Assembly (NCBI GenBank): GCA_024644655.1
Contig: JAHEHJ010000007.1
Span: forward strand, 1 to 64,000
DNA length: 64,000 bases
Direction of reading: 5' to 3'
DNA from: Flavobacterium sp.
GTDB taxonomy: Bacteria; Bacteroidota; Bacteroidia; Flavobacteriales; Flavobacteriaceae
The notes below the pieces were generated by a model that ran no database searches, was not told the DNA's origin, and worked only from the letters and a program-made list of their open reading frames with translations. Every line of letters starts with the position of its first letter. Position 1 is the first letter of the stretch. Positions 7,252-16,921 of the stretch are shown piece after piece. Both the position numbers and the translations under genes were made by a program.

Positions 7252-8841
7252 TTAATTTATGAGTGGGACTTTAATAATAAATGTACTTCCTTTTCCTTTT
7301 TCGCTTTCCACGAAAATTTGGCAATTGTGATCTTGTATAATTCGTTTTACATAGGCCAATCCTAATCCGTGTCCTTTGACGTTATGCAAGTCGCCGGTGT
7401 GCTCGCGGTAGAACTTTTCAAAAATTCGTTTTTGGGCTGCTTTTGTCATACCCGCACCTTGATCTTTTATTTTAATGATGACAAATTCTTTTACATTCTC
7501 GGTGTATATATCAATAATTGGGGCTTCGGGCGAATACTTAATGGCATTATCCAGTATGTTTACGATGACATTGGTAAAATGAACATCATTCAAAAGCACA
7601 TCGGTACGAGCCGCTTCCAAATGCGTTTCAATTTGGCCCCCTCTATCTTCTATAATCAAACTCACATGTTCGATAGCGTCCTCTATGATATCGTGGATAT
7701 CGGTAGATTCTTTGGTGATATCGAGTTCTTTCTTATCCAGTTTCGAGATCCGCAATACGTTTTCCACTTGGGCGTGCATGCGTTTGTTCTCTTCTCGAAT
7801 CATTTGCAAATAGCGCTGCACCTTTTCCTTATCGTCGATGACTTTCGGATTCTTGATAGCATCTAGCGCCAAATTGATGGTTGCTATAGGCGTTTTGAAT
7901 TCGTGTGTCATATTATTAATGAAATCGGTTTTGATTTCCGAAATCTGACGTTGTTTGATTAACTGATTCAAAGCACTTGTATAGGCAATGATGATAATCA
8001 ATGTAAAAACAATTGACAGTATACAAATCCCTATGAGCTCTGAAAACAAAAACTTCTTCTTTTGCGGAAACGTAAGCAACAGTTGGTATTTGTTATTGCC
8101 ATCGTTGTCTATAAAGACTGGGATGGAATAGGTTGATTCTTTGTCATACACAAATTGGTCTGACTTAATCTTGGTAGCCAACCCGTTACTATAGATATTG
8201 TATTCGAATGGGGTTTTGACACCATACTCATTGAGTTCATCCGACAATAGTTTTTGCAACATCTCATTTGAAATCCGTTCTTGTATCGGCTTCAGCGAAG
8301 CGATGTCTTTGAAGAAGATTTCGAATTGGGCGATATCAAATAAATCCGAGTGACCGGTTTTTTTAATTTTCACATCGGGTGTAGCGGAATGTTTTTGAGA
8401 CAGTCCGTCAATGGTCCCGTTGTTGTAAATTTCTGTTTTACGCGTAGCCGAATAGTTTTTTATGTTTTTTACACTATCTGCCTTTTTATCAAAGAGCGCC
8501 GATGACACACCATAGTCTTCGGAAAATATACTGTTGGAATAAATGATGGTTTCATTGGTTCGGGTATCGCGTTGGTATAAGCGAAGTTCTAAAAAGTCGC
8601 TTTTCTCAGGGGCTTTTCCCGTACTATCTTTCAAACGATTGTACCGTTCGTAATAGGTATACATTTCGTTTTTCTGCAATTTATCGGCCACATTACCCAA
8701 TACTTGTTTAACGTGGAATTTAAATTGCTCTTCGTTATTTTCGAAAGACGTATCAAACCAATATACTTGAACTACAATGATACCTATCAAGGATAAGCTC
8801 ATTAGCACAACCAGTAATCGGAAAAACAATTTATTCATCAA
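7252..8841 (-). CDS. Membrane sensor histidine kinase (RprX-like)
   Basis: 529 residues: membrane helix 8-28, a periplasmic sensor region of about 235 residues with no recognised fold, a second helix 268-290, then a HisKA domain with the phospho-acceptor H313 in MTHEFKTPIA and a HATPase domain (N box NILDNAIKYSPEA, G1 DQGAGM, G2 GHGLGLAYV). There is no HAMP domain visible between helix 2 and HisKA. It should phosphorylate the adjacent OmpR-type regulator in response to an envelope signal. The ATG at 8841 begins the first helix correctly. Confidence 0.94.
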   Translation of the reverse strand: MMNKLFFRLLVVLMSLSLIGIIVVQVYWFDTSFENNEEQFKFHVKQVLGNVADKLQKNEMYTYYERYNRLKDSTGKAPEKSDFLELRLYQRDTRTNETIIYSNSIFSEDYGVSSALFDKKADSVKNIKNYSATRKTEIYNNGTIDGLSQKHSATPDVKIKKTGHSDLFDIAQFEIFFKDIASLKPIQERISNEMLQKLLSDELNEYGVKTPFEYNIYSNGLATKIKSDQFVYDKESTYSIPVFIDNDGNNKYQLLLTFPQKKKFLFSELIGICILSIVFTLIIIIAYTSALNQLIKQRQISEIKTDFINNMTHEFKTPIATINLALDAIKNPKVIDDKEKVQRYLQMIREENKRMHAQVENVLRISKLDKKELDITKESTDIHDIIEDAIEHVSLIIEDRGGQIETHLEAARTDVLLNDVHFTNVIVNILDNAIKYSPEAPIIDIYTENVKEFVIIKIKDQGAGMTKAAQKRIFEKFYREHTGDLHNVKGHGLGLAYVKRIIQDHNCQIFVESEKGKGSTFIIKVPLIN

Positions 8842-8908
8842 ACAAATTTAGCTTTTTAACATTTATACAATAAATACATTAACCAAACATTAACATCTGT
8901 TAGATATA

Positions 8909-9493
8909 TTATTGATTTTTTAATAAATTAAGAATTGTTTCAGTTTGCAGACGGGCATCTTCCAGGGATGTATTTTGGATGGTAAAATCACTTCTGGCCA
9001 TTCGTTCTTCATCCGTCCATTGGTTCTGAATGCGTTGCAGGACCGCTTCTCGAGTTGTATTATCCCGTGCTATCACCCGTTCGATTCGGGTTTCTATAGG
9101 AGCAACTACTGTGATGATGCTATCACAATTTTTATAACTACCACTTTCAAATAGGATAGCGGCTTCTTTGAATACAAAAGGAGCGTTGGATTGTAGTTGC
9201 ACCCACTGTTCGAAATGAGCTTGCACAGCAGGATGGACTATAGCATTCAATTGCTGTAATGCTTCGGGGTTTTGGAATACGTGTTGGGCTAACTTCTCCC
9301 GATTCACCTGTTGGTGGTTTACATAGTCGGCTCCAAATGTGGCTTCAATACGCGCTGCCATCTCAGGAGTCTCCATGAGTTTTTTGGCTTCCAAATCGGC
9401 TATGTATACTGGATACCCTAAAGATTGGATATAGTTAGCTATAGTGGATTTACCACTACCAATACCTCCTGTTAATCCAATTATTTTGGTCAT
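8909..9493 (-). CDS. coaE: Dephospho-CoA kinase
   Basis: 194 residues from the ATG at 9493, chosen because MTKIIGLTGGIGSGKST is the canonical CoaE start; the open frame further upstream lies inside the glycosyltransferase gene. The P-loop is at residues 9-16, followed by the Y-I-A-D-L-E-A segment and VHPAVQAHFEQW. It phosphorylates dephospho-CoA at the 3' hydroxyl, the last step of CoA synthesis. Its ATG overlaps the TGA of the preceding gene (ATGA), which implies translational coupling with a glycosyltransferase of unrelated function. Confidence 0.95.
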   Translation of the reverse strand: MTKIIGLTGGIGSGKSTIANYIQSLGYPVYIADLEAKKLMETPEMAARIEATFGADYVNHQQVNREKLAQHVFQNPEALQQLNAIVHPAVQAHFEQWVQLQSNAPFVFKEAAILFESGSYKNCDSIITVVAPIETRIERVIARDNTTREAVLQRIQNQWTDEERMARSDFTIQNTSLEDARLQTETILNLLKNQ

Positions 9494-10494
9494 GATTTTA
9501 CTTTGAAGAATAGTTCTGGGAAAGCTTGTTGGGGGCTTTGTTTTAAGAGAATCACTATAATATAGGATTTCAAGAATCCTTGACCGTAGCCAAAGAACTG
9601 TTTCCACACCGCTATTAACGACAGAAAACCAATTTTGAGGCTTTTATTTTGGATGGAAGCGACTAGCAATATGCTGAAAAAATACACATCATAACATGCT
9701 ATAGGCCATTTGATTCCAAATACCAGCAGCACGAGTGCCCCAAAAAATCCTAGTATAAAAAGCGTTGGGAAAAAGAAGGTCAGTTTGCTGTATTCGGGAT
9801 ACCAACTGTTAAGGATGGGACGCGCTTTCCCGAATTTGGTTACCTGAACGGTAAACTTATCCCAATCGATGCGGCGTTTGTGGTATACAAAAGCTTTAGA
9901 GAACAGTTTGGTTTCAAATCCGAGTTTCCACAAGCGAATGGACAAATCGGGGTCTTCTCCTGGGTGAATGTTACCAAACCCTTTAGACGCTTCAAAGGCT
10001 TTACGGGAAATCCCCATATTGAAACTACGGGGTTGGAATTTGTTGATGGTTTCAGAGCCACCGCGTATACCTCCAGTAGTTAAGAAAGACGTCATGGCAA
10101 AGTTGATGGCTTTTTGGACATCCGAAAACGAATCGAGTGCGGCATCCGAACCCCCAAAACAATCTACATACTGGGTGTTGAGTGCCTGTTCTACTTCGTT
10201 TAAATACTGTTTGGGGATAATGCAATCCGAATCAAAAATGATAAAGTAATCCCCTTGGGCTACTTTCATGCCATAGTTTCTGGAATCACCGGGTCCCGAA
10301 TTTTCTTTGAAATAATAGGAGATATTCAATTGCGGCTGGAATTGGGCAATCACCCCTTCACAGGTTAGTGTGGAGCCATCTTCGATGATGACTACTTCAT
10401 AGTCGGACGTATATTCAGAAAGCACCAAACTTTCTAAGAGTTCCGTAATTTCATCCGGTCGGTTGTAAACGGGTATTATTATTGAAAACTTCAT
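9490..10494 (-). CDS. Glycosyltransferase family 2 membrane protein
   Basis: 334 residues. An N-terminal GT-A domain starts MKFSIIIPVYNRPDEI, with the nucleotide-binding aspartates in VIIEDGS and FDSDCIIP (the D-x-D metal site). The GEDPDLSIRLWKLGF segment near 180 supplies the catalytic base region. The C-terminal third (about 235-310) has two or three hydrophobic helices. It probably moves a sugar onto a lipid-linked or surface glycan; donor and acceptor cannot be read. The last four bases overlap the coaE start. Confidence 0.92.
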   Translation of the reverse strand: MKFSIIIPVYNRPDEITELLESLVLSEYTSDYEVVIIEDGSTLTCEGVIAQFQPQLNISYYFKENSGPGDSRNYGMKVAQGDYFIIFDSDCIIPKQYLNEVEQALNTQYVDCFGGSDAALDSFSDVQKAINFAMTSFLTTGGIRGGSETINKFQPRSFNMGISRKAFEASKGFGNIHPGEDPDLSIRLWKLGFETKLFSKAFVYHKRRIDWDKFTVQVTKFGKARPILNSWYPEYSKLTFFFPTLFILGFFGALVLLVFGIKWPIACYDVYFFSILLVASIQNKSLKIGFLSLIAVWKQFFGYGQGFLKSYIIVILLKQSPQQAFPELFFKVKS

Positions 10495-10576
10495 AGGCTA
10501 TTATTCCATATCAAAGATAAGGGTTATATCTTTTAGTTTTATCGCATCGTATGTGTTGAACCCGAAAAAAAGGCTT

Positions 10577-10609
10577 AAAAAAAAGCCCATAAATACATTA
10601 TGAGCTTTT
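10577..10609 (-). terminator. Terminator downstream of fabV
   Basis: Ten-base stem with one mismatch around a short loop; read on the minus strand it ends in GGGC followed by eight T. It lies about 25 bases past the fabV stop. Confidence 0.65.
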
Positions 10610-10631
10610 GTAGTATATAGAAAGTGTACTC

Positions 10632-11822
10632 TTATTTGATACTAGGCACCATTACCATTTCGTTGGTGTCTTTATCATAATCCACTCCATCGAAATCAAA
10701 TCCGAATAAATTCAAGAAATCCAGTTTGTAGCCTGACAAATCTCCGATATGCGTTAAGTTATCCGACGTAGCCGTATCCCACAATTCTTTGATTTTGGCT
10801 TGAACATCTTCTCTCATTTCCCAATCGTCAATACGGATTCTACCTTTTTCATCGGTTGGGATGGGTTGACCCGTGTACAAACGTTGTTCGAATAAGCGTT
10901 GGATTTGCTCGATACATCCTTCGTGGATTCCTTTTTCTTTCATGATTTTGTACAATAACGAAATGTACAATGGAATTACTGGAATCGCTGAACTCGCTTG
11001 AGTTACCAAAGCTTTGTTTACCGATACATAGGCTTTACCTCCTAAAGAAGCTAAGCTGTCTGTAATTTCAAAAGCCGTAGCTTCCAAGTGATCTTTGGCT
11101 CTACCGATAGTTCCTTTGCGGTAAACCGCTTCAGTCACTTCAGGTCCGATATACGAATAGGCAATCGTAGTAGCGCCTTCTGCTAAAACTCCTGCATTTT
11201 TCAAAGCGTCCATCCACATAGCCCAATCTTCGCCGCCCATAACGACAACCGTATTGTCAATATCTTCTTGAACCGCTGGCTCTATCGATACTTGAGATAC
11301 ATTACCGGTATGGAAATCTACTGTTTTATTGCTAAAGGTTGTTCCAATTGGTTTTAGCGTTGAACGGTGCAATACTCCTGTAGCAGGGTGCAAACGAACA
11401 GGTGAAGCCAAACTGTAGATAACCAAATCGATTTGGCCCAAATCGGCTTTAATCATGGCAATAGCTTGTTCCTTTACTTCATTCGAAAAGGCATCCCCAT
11501 TGATACTTTTGGCATACAAACCCGCTGCAGTTGCTTCTTTTTCAAAGGCTGCTGAGTTGTACCATCCTGGAGTAGCTGTTTTGCCTTCCGCAGGTTCTTT
11601 TTCAAAGAAAACACCAATAGTGGCAGCATCTGAACCAAAAGCACTCGTGATTCTAGAGGCCAATCCGAAACCGGTTGAAGCTCCTACTACTAATACTTTT
11701 TTAGGACCCTTAATAGCTCCTTTTGATTTTACATATGCTATTTGATTTTTAACACTTTGTGCACATCCTTCTGGGTGCGCTGTTAAACAAATAAATCCAC
11801 GCATTCTTGGCTCTATAATCAT
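10632..11822 (-). CDS. fabV: Enoyl-ACP reductase, FabV/TER type
   Basis: 396 residues, the length of the long single-chain FabV family. It reduces trans-2-enoyl-ACP (or enoyl-CoA) with NADH in fatty-acid elongation. The N-terminus has the family start IIEPRMRGFICLTAHPEGC; the nucleotide fold shows VVGASTGFGLASRI; VIYSLASPVR lies near 133; and the catalytic Tyr and Lys lie in YSYIGPEVTEAVYRKGTIG (Y-x8-K class). FabV enzymes are generally insensitive to triclosan. It appears to be transcribed alone: a -7-like TATTTTTG (plus-strand 11865-11872) precedes it and a terminator follows. Confidence 0.96.
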   Translation of the reverse strand: MIIEPRMRGFICLTAHPEGCAQSVKNQIAYVKSKGAIKGPKKVLVVGASTGFGLASRITSAFGSDAATIGVFFEKEPAEGKTATPGWYNSAAFEKEATAAGLYAKSINGDAFSNEVKEQAIAMIKADLGQIDLVIYSLASPVRLHPATGVLHRSTLKPIGTTFSNKTVDFHTGNVSQVSIEPAVQEDIDNTVVVMGGEDWAMWMDALKNAGVLAEGATTIAYSYIGPEVTEAVYRKGTIGRAKDHLEATAFEITDSLASLGGKAYVSVNKALVTQASSAIPVIPLYISLLYKIMKEKGIHEGCIEQIQRLFEQRLYTGQPIPTDEKGRIRIDDWEMREDVQAKIKELWDTATSDNLTHIGDLSGYKLDFLNLFGFDFDGVDYDKDTNEMVMVPSIK

Positions 11823-11886
11823 ATTCTTTCGAAATTAAGTTATCTATGTTCTTTACTTGAGTTGCAAAAATAATAAAATTAAACGG

Positions 11887-13539
11887 TTAGTTCAGTAATG
11901 CTTTGGCATGATTCAATGCCGAAGCCGAAATTTCCTTACCCGATAACATTTCTGCAATTTCTGTGATTCGTTCTTCTTTGTTTAATAGTTTCAATTCGGA
12001 CACGGTGGTATCCCCTGTAACTGTTTTAAATACTTTGTAATGGGAGGCGCCTTTGGAGGCAATTTGAGGCAAATGCGTAATCGCAAATACCTGCATGTTT
12101 TGGCTCATTCCCTTCATAATCTCCCCCATTTTATTGGCTATTTCTCCCGAAACCCCGGTATCTATTTCGTCAAAGATAATGGTAGGTAGTTTGGAATACT
12201 GCGCTAATATGGATTTAACAGCCAACATAATACGAGACAATTCTCCTCCTGAGGCTACTTTCTTCAGCAAGCCAAAGTCGGTTCCTTTATTGGCGGAAAA
12301 CAAAAACGCAATGCTGTCTTTTCCATTACTATAATAGGTATCCGTTGGGATAATATCAATTTTAAACTGCACGTTGGGCATACCCAGCAAGGATAAGATA
12401 TCCACTAGTTGGGTACTTAGTGCCGGAATAACGGCGGTGCGTTGTTGGCTAATCGCTAGCGCGCAGGCATCTAAACTCGCTTTAAGAGTTTCCAACTCCT
12501 TTTCGATACGGTGGATATCATTCTCGAGTTGGTCAATGGAAACCACTTTGCCTTCTAGTTCGTTTTGTATGGCAATCAACTCCTCTACGGTTTGCACATT
12601 GTGTTTCTTTTGCAAGCTGTAAATGAGTTGTAATTTTTGGTTGAGTGCTTCTAGCTTTTCAGGGTCGTTGTAGACCAAATCGGATTCGCGTTGCAATTCT
12701 TTAACCACATCGTCAAACTCAAGGAAGAGCGACTGAGTGCGTTCGAAGAGCGCCGCATAGTTGGTAGAAAAGGCCGTGTTTTTTTGGAGGATGCTCTTAA
12801 ACTCTTTGAGGTTTTTCAGCAGTCCGTATTCGTCCTCATTGGCCATGACCAAGAGTTTGTCTAAGTTCTCACTAATGAATTCTACGTTATTAAGCGCCTC
12901 GTAGGTTTGCTCGAGTTCTTCGAGTTCGCCAGTTTTTAATTGGGCCTGCTGCAACTCATTGAATAAGAATTCATGGTATTCCTTTTCCTTTAACTGAGTA
13001 GCCAACTGTTCTTTTAGCGTATCCCGTTTCGTGATTGTGGAACGGTAGTTTTTTAAACCCAATTGGTACTCTACTACCCTGTCGCTAGTTTGAGCCAGGG
13101 CATCGATTATTTTAAATTGGAATTCCTCATCCGATAAGGCTAAGGTTTGATGTTGCGAATGCACATCTATCAAATAATAACTTAAGTCTTGGAGTTGTTG
13201 CAGGTTGACTGGGCTGTCATTAATAAAAGCCCGAGACTTTCCTGAAGGAAGAATCTCTCTACGGATAATGGTTTCCTCTTCATAATCCAAATCATTGGAT
13301 TCAAAGAAGGATTTTAAATCGTATTTACCGATGGAAAAGATGGCTTCTACGATGCATTTCTCTTCTTTATTCTTGAGGGATGTGAGGTCGGCTCGTTTTC
13401 CAAGCACCAATCCTAACGCCCCTAGTAATATGGATTTCCCTGCTCCTGTTTCCCCTGTAATAATTGAAAAACCATTGGAAAAATCAATGTGTAGTTTTTC
13501 GATTAAGGCAAAATTTTCAATGGAAAGAGATGAAATCAT
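11887..13539 (-). CDS. recN: DNA repair protein RecN
   Basis: 550 residues, an SMC-like ATPase for double-strand break repair. Walker A is GETGAGKSILLGA (about 29-41). Two long coiled-coil arms fill about 160-370. The signature SGGELSRIMLA and Walker B PTIIFDEIDTGVSG are near 425-460, and the H-loop ITHLPQIAS follows. Length and layout are normal. It is the last gene before a gap to fabV and follows DUF4835 by 43 bases; this order is a conserved Flavobacteria cluster. Confidence 0.97.
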   Translation of the reverse strand: MISSLSIENFALIEKLHIDFSNGFSIITGETGAGKSILLGALGLVLGKRADLTSLKNKEEKCIVEAIFSIGKYDLKSFFESNDLDYEEETIIRREILPSGKSRAFINDSPVNLQQLQDLSYYLIDVHSQHQTLALSDEEFQFKIIDALAQTSDRVVEYQLGLKNYRSTITKRDTLKEQLATQLKEKEYHEFLFNELQQAQLKTGELEELEQTYEALNNVEFISENLDKLLVMANEDEYGLLKNLKEFKSILQKNTAFSTNYAALFERTQSLFLEFDDVVKELQRESDLVYNDPEKLEALNQKLQLIYSLQKKHNVQTVEELIAIQNELEGKVVSIDQLENDIHRIEKELETLKASLDACALAISQQRTAVIPALSTQLVDILSLLGMPNVQFKIDIIPTDTYYSNGKDSIAFLFSANKGTDFGLLKKVASGGELSRIMLAVKSILAQYSKLPTIIFDEIDTGVSGEIANKMGEIMKGMSQNMQVFAITHLPQIASKGASHYKVFKTVTGDTTVSELKLLNKEERITEIAEMLSGKEISASALNHAKALLN

Positions 13540-13582
13540 AAGGGAATAGTAAACACAAAATTAGAAAACCGTAAAGCCGAAA

Positions 13583-14470
13583 TTACATTTTAATGTTCGC
13601 CCATTTGGACGCATTAAGAGGCGACAATTTATTCAACAAATCGATAGTGTCAGACAAGTTTACTTTGGGGCCTCCTGATAAAATAGAAACGATTTCGTCT
13701 ACCTTAGCATCGAAGAACACACGCATTAAAAAGGCATTGGGGCGTACTTTGTATACTCCATTTAATGCATTTAAAGCTTCTATAATTTTGCTTTTAGACC
13801 CTTTCAAATCACTATTCATGGTATCAAGACCTCCTTTGTGGTATTGGTATAGGGCTTCTCTGAAATCATCATAGGTACCCGAAATAATATCGTTGATTAA
13901 GAAATAGCGGTTTTGGTTTCCGTCCCCTTGGCTCCAGCCTTTGTAACCGCCTTGTTGGGCCACAGAAAGGATTTGTTGGGCTGTATCAAAAGAGGTCTTC
14001 CCTCCTTTTAAGGCATAAGTATCTCCGTCAAAACCAAGTATCATATAACTGAAATAGGATAATATCGACACCAAGTTGGAATCAAAACTAGAAGGATTGA
14101 AGTTCAAATTCTCAAACTCCACATATTTAAAGCTTAAATCTTTATCGTTGTAATTGAATACTGGTGTAGAATAGGTCGAATTAAAAACAGGACGAGTCGA
14201 CTGTACTTGTATGGTCCCCGAAAATTGATTTGAATCGTAGCTATCTATGATTAACACCATAGAACAATTGATTTTCTCATATTGTTTATAAGACTCTCCT
14301 GTCCAATCTGTTTTATTGACAAACTCACTAATTGCGTTTTCAAGTGTTTTAAATACTTGATTGTTGGTACTAGCCAATTTAGTCGCATTGACTTGCACGG
14401 TACAATTTAATTGTTGGGCTTGAACACAACCCATTACAAACAAGAAGAGAATACTAACTATTTTTTTCAT
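13583..14470 (-). CDS. DUF4835 family secreted protein
   Basis: 295 residues with a cleavable signal peptide (MKKIVSILFLFVMGCVQAQ). Residues 20-290 match my memory of DUF4835, a Bacteroidota-only family found beside coaBC and recN: L-N-C-T-V-Q-V-N-A at the N-terminus, N-K-T-D-W-T-G, the FNPSSFDSNLVSILSYFSYM segment, and YKGWSQ. Some members have been linked to type IX secretion or gliding, but I cannot confirm which. The cysteine in the signal is not in a clear lipobox. Its start overlaps the coaBC 3' end by 17 bases. Confidence 0.9.
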   Translation of the reverse strand: MKKIVSILFLFVMGCVQAQQLNCTVQVNATKLASTNNQVFKTLENAISEFVNKTDWTGESYKQYEKINCSMVLIIDSYDSNQFSGTIQVQSTRPVFNSTYSTPVFNYNDKDLSFKYVEFENLNFNPSSFDSNLVSILSYFSYMILGFDGDTYALKGGKTSFDTAQQILSVAQQGGYKGWSQGDGNQNRYFLINDIISGTYDDFREALYQYHKGGLDTMNSDLKGSKSKIIEALNALNGVYKVRPNAFLMRVFFDAKVDEIVSILSGGPKVNLSDTIDLLNKLSPLNASKWANIKM

Positions 14471-15680
14471 AATGAACGATTACCTTATTAATAATATCCG
14501 CTGCAACTAATTCTTTCGATTTTAGAGGCATAGACTCCACGGTATAATTACGATCGATGAACGTAATTTTATTGGTTGCCGTAGCAAAGCCTGCTCCTTC
14601 ATCTTGAAGCGAATTTAAAACAATCAAATCTAAGTTTTTTTTCTGAATTTTCTGCTTTGCATTTTCAATTTCATTTTCTGTTTCTAGGGCAAAACCAATT
14701 AGAAATTGATTTTTCTTGGCTGCTCCTAAAGAAGCCAATATATCGGTTGTTTTTTCCAAAGCGATTACCATATCGGTATCGGCCTTTTTAATTTTTTGGG
14801 TTGCCACTTCTTTGGGACGGTAGTCGGCTACTGCTGCCGCACAAATAGCGACATCCACGGTTTCGAAATACTGATGGCAGGCTTCATACATTTCTTGGGC
14901 CGAGGTCACACGTACTAGTGTAATGGCAGCATCCTGAACGGTATAATGTGTAGGTCCCGATATCAAGATAACACGAGCCCCTTGCTTAGCGGCTTCATGA
15001 GCAATATCAAAGCCCATTTTGCCCGAAGAATGATTCCCGATAAAACGAACAGGATCTATAGCTTCATAGGTAGGACCTGCAGTTATGAGTATGGTTTTGT
15101 TGCGTAATGGCAGTTTGGCGCTTAAGTCCCGTTCGATAAAGGCTAGTATATTTTCGGGTTCGGCCATGCGTCCTTCACCCGATAATCCACTCGCTAATTC
15201 CCCTGATTCTGCTGGAATCATGATGTTTCCAAAAGACGTAAGGGCTTCGAAACTCGCTACTGTAGTAGGATGTTTGTACATATCTAAATCCATGGCAGGT
15301 GCAAAATACACCGGACACTTGGCTGATAAATAGGTAGCAATTAAAAGGTTGTCGCAATTCCCCGTAGCCATTTTAGACATGGTATTGGCTGTGGCGGGAG
15401 CAATAAGGATTAAATCGGCCCAAAGACCAAGTTCCACGTGATTGTTCCATTGAGCATTCTGGCTCGATTCCTCCTCTTCATTGAAGAAGGAAGAGTACAC
15501 GGGATTTTTGGACAGTGTGGATAAAGTTAACGGCGTTATAAAATCCTTAGAAGCAGGTGTCATGATCACTTGGACATGTGCACCTGCTTTTATAAATAAT
15601 CGAACTAAAGAAGCTGTCTTGTATGCGGCAATTCCACCAGATATGCCTAGTACTATTTTTTTACCGCTTACTACAGACAT
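14454..15680 (-). CDS. coaBC: Bifunctional phosphopantothenoylcysteine decarboxylase/synthetase
   Basis: 408 residues. The N-terminal CoaC half (1-190) binds FMN (GISGGIAAYKTASLVR) and has the catalytic His in NHVELGLWADL and PAMDLDMYKHP. The C-terminal CoaB half starts ILITAGPTYEAIDPVRFI and contains NHSSGKMG and the AVADYRP motif. Together they turn phosphopantothenate and cysteine into phosphopantetheine. It lies in the bamD-rpoZ-coaBC-DUF4835 operon and is six bases from rpoZ. With coaE at 9 kb, two CoA-pathway genes are present in this window. Confidence 0.97.
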   Translation of the reverse strand: MSVVSGKKIVLGISGGIAAYKTASLVRLFIKAGAHVQVIMTPASKDFITPLTLSTLSKNPVYSSFFNEEEESSQNAQWNNHVELGLWADLILIAPATANTMSKMATGNCDNLLIATYLSAKCPVYFAPAMDLDMYKHPTTVASFEALTSFGNIMIPAESGELASGLSGEGRMAEPENILAFIERDLSAKLPLRNKTILITAGPTYEAIDPVRFIGNHSSGKMGFDIAHEAAKQGARVILISGPTHYTVQDAAITLVRVTSAQEMYEACHQYFETVDVAICAAAVADYRPKEVATQKIKKADTDMVIALEKTTDILASLGAAKKNQFLIGFALETENEIENAKQKIQKKNLDLIVLNSLQDEGAGFATATNKITFIDRNYTVESMPLKSKELVAADIINKVIVHYEKNS

Positions 15681-15686
15681 GGCGTA

Positions 15687-16007
15687 TTAGTCTTTAGTAG
15701 TATCTCTGTAGTAAATTTTGTCATCAAGCCATTCTTGAACAGCTAATGCATGAGGTTTAGGCAATTTCTCGTAGTATTTAGAAACTTCGATTTGTTCTTT
15801 GTTTTCAAAGATTTCTTCAAGACTATCGTTGTAAGTAGCAAACTCTTCCAATTTCTCAGTCAATTCTTTTTTAATTTCTGAATTAATTTGATTTGCACGT
15901 TTAGCCATTATGGTAATTGCTTCATAAACATTGCCAGTACGCTCTTCAATTACCGTTTTATTGTATGTAATTGTGTTTACTGGTGCATTCGTCTTTTTTA
16001 AATCCAT
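15687..16007 (-). CDS. rpoZ: RNA polymerase omega subunit, Bacteroidota type
   Basis: 106 residues. The conserved core is T-G-N-V-Y-E-A-I-T-I-M-A-K-R-A-N-Q-I (about 25-42), followed by EIKKELTEKLEEF and an acidic middle. Bacteroidota omega is divergent and often goes unlabelled, but position between bamD and coaBC and this core support the call. It stabilises the beta' subunit. A C-terminal segment with PKPHALAVQEWL is typical of the Flavobacteria version. Confidence 0.9.
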   Translation of the reverse strand: MDLKKTNAPVNTITYNKTVIEERTGNVYEAITIMAKRANQINSEIKKELTEKLEEFATYNDSLEEIFENKEQIEVSKYYEKLPKPHALAVQEWLDDKIYYRDTTKD

Positions 16008-16016
16008 GACTTTTAT

Positions 16017-16811
16017 TTATTTAGAATATTGTTTTAAATCTTTTTCAATACGCGCCAACATTTCGTCAGCTTTTGTTTTAAATTCAGTATCGCTTTTGAA
16101 TTTAATTAGACTCGTATAGGCTGCCTTAGCCGATTTTAATCGGTCTTCCATTTTGGCAGGCACACTGTTGATAGCCAAATTATAGGCTGAATCTAATTTA
16201 TAATATAACGCTTTCTCTTTATAAGGTGTCCCAGGATAATTAATAATAAAATTATCAAAAGCGACCATAGCTGCTTTATAATCGGAGATGTTATTGTATA
16301 TTTTAGCATTCTCAAATGCCTTTTTCTCTAATTTTTCACGCAAGGTTTTTACCAACACATTCGCTTCAGCCAATTGCTCTGACTTAGGGAATTCATCAAT
16401 AAACGCTTGTAGTTTATCAATAGCTTTATAGGTATCTACTTGGTCTAAACTGTACACAGGTGAAAGCTTGGTAAAACACTTCGCTCCTAAAAAGGAAGCT
16501 TCTTCTATCTTTTCACTTCTAGGGTAACTGGATGCAAAACTTTCAAATTGGTAACCTGCTAAATAGAATTGCTCCGTTTTATATAAAGCTTGCGCATACA
16601 TATAGAACATTTTTTCTGCTTGAGGTTTCCCTTTATAGGCTGAAGCTATTTGGTCAAAAAGACGAATGGCTTTGTTGTATTTTTTAGCCTCATACATTTT
16701 AGTAGCCGATGCAAATTTTACAGCAACATCTTCAGACTTTAAAGCTTTTTGATATTCGCTGCATGACGAAACTATAACGATAAGCGCAAAAAGGGCAACT
16801 ATTTTTTTCAT
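16017..16811 (-). CDS. bamD: Outer membrane assembly lipoprotein BamD
   Basis: 264 residues. A lipoprotein signal ends at the lipobox VIVSSC (Cys17). Five tetratricopeptide-like helical repeats follow, with YNKAIRLFDQIASAYKG, QFYLAGYQFESFASSYPRS and the last repeat near 185-215. BamD feeds unfolded outer-membrane proteins to BamA. It opens the operon with rpoZ, coaBC and DUF4835. A good promoter lies at 16868-16897 (-). Confidence 0.95.
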   Translation of the reverse strand: MKKIVALFALIVIVSSCSEYQKALKSEDVAVKFASATKMYEAKKYNKAIRLFDQIASAYKGKPQAEKMFYMYAQALYKTEQFYLAGYQFESFASSYPRSEKIEEASFLGAKCFTKLSPVYSLDQVDTYKAIDKLQAFIDEFPKSEQLAEANVLVKTLREKLEKKAFENAKIYNNISDYKAAMVAFDNFIINYPGTPYKEKALYYKLDSAYNLAINSVPAKMEDRLKSAKAAYTSLIKFKSDTEFKTKADEMLARIEKDLKQYSK

Positions 16812-16867
16812 ATTTGTTTTAAGTTCTGCTTGATTTTAAAGACATTCCGTACTTTTAAAAGCAATTG

Positions 16868-16897
16868 CAAATTTAGTTATTAATTGTAGATATCAAA
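16868..16897 (-). promoter_or_regulatory. Predicted promoter for bamD operon
   Basis: On the minus strand TTTG (16897-16894) is followed after 18 bases by TAAATTTG (16875-16868). This fits the Bacteroidota -33/-7 consensus TTTG and TAnnTTTG. The predicted start of transcription is about 50 bases before the bamD ATG. Confidence 0.65.
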
Positions 16898-16921
16898 ATA
16901 TTTTTTCATCCTTTGAAAAAA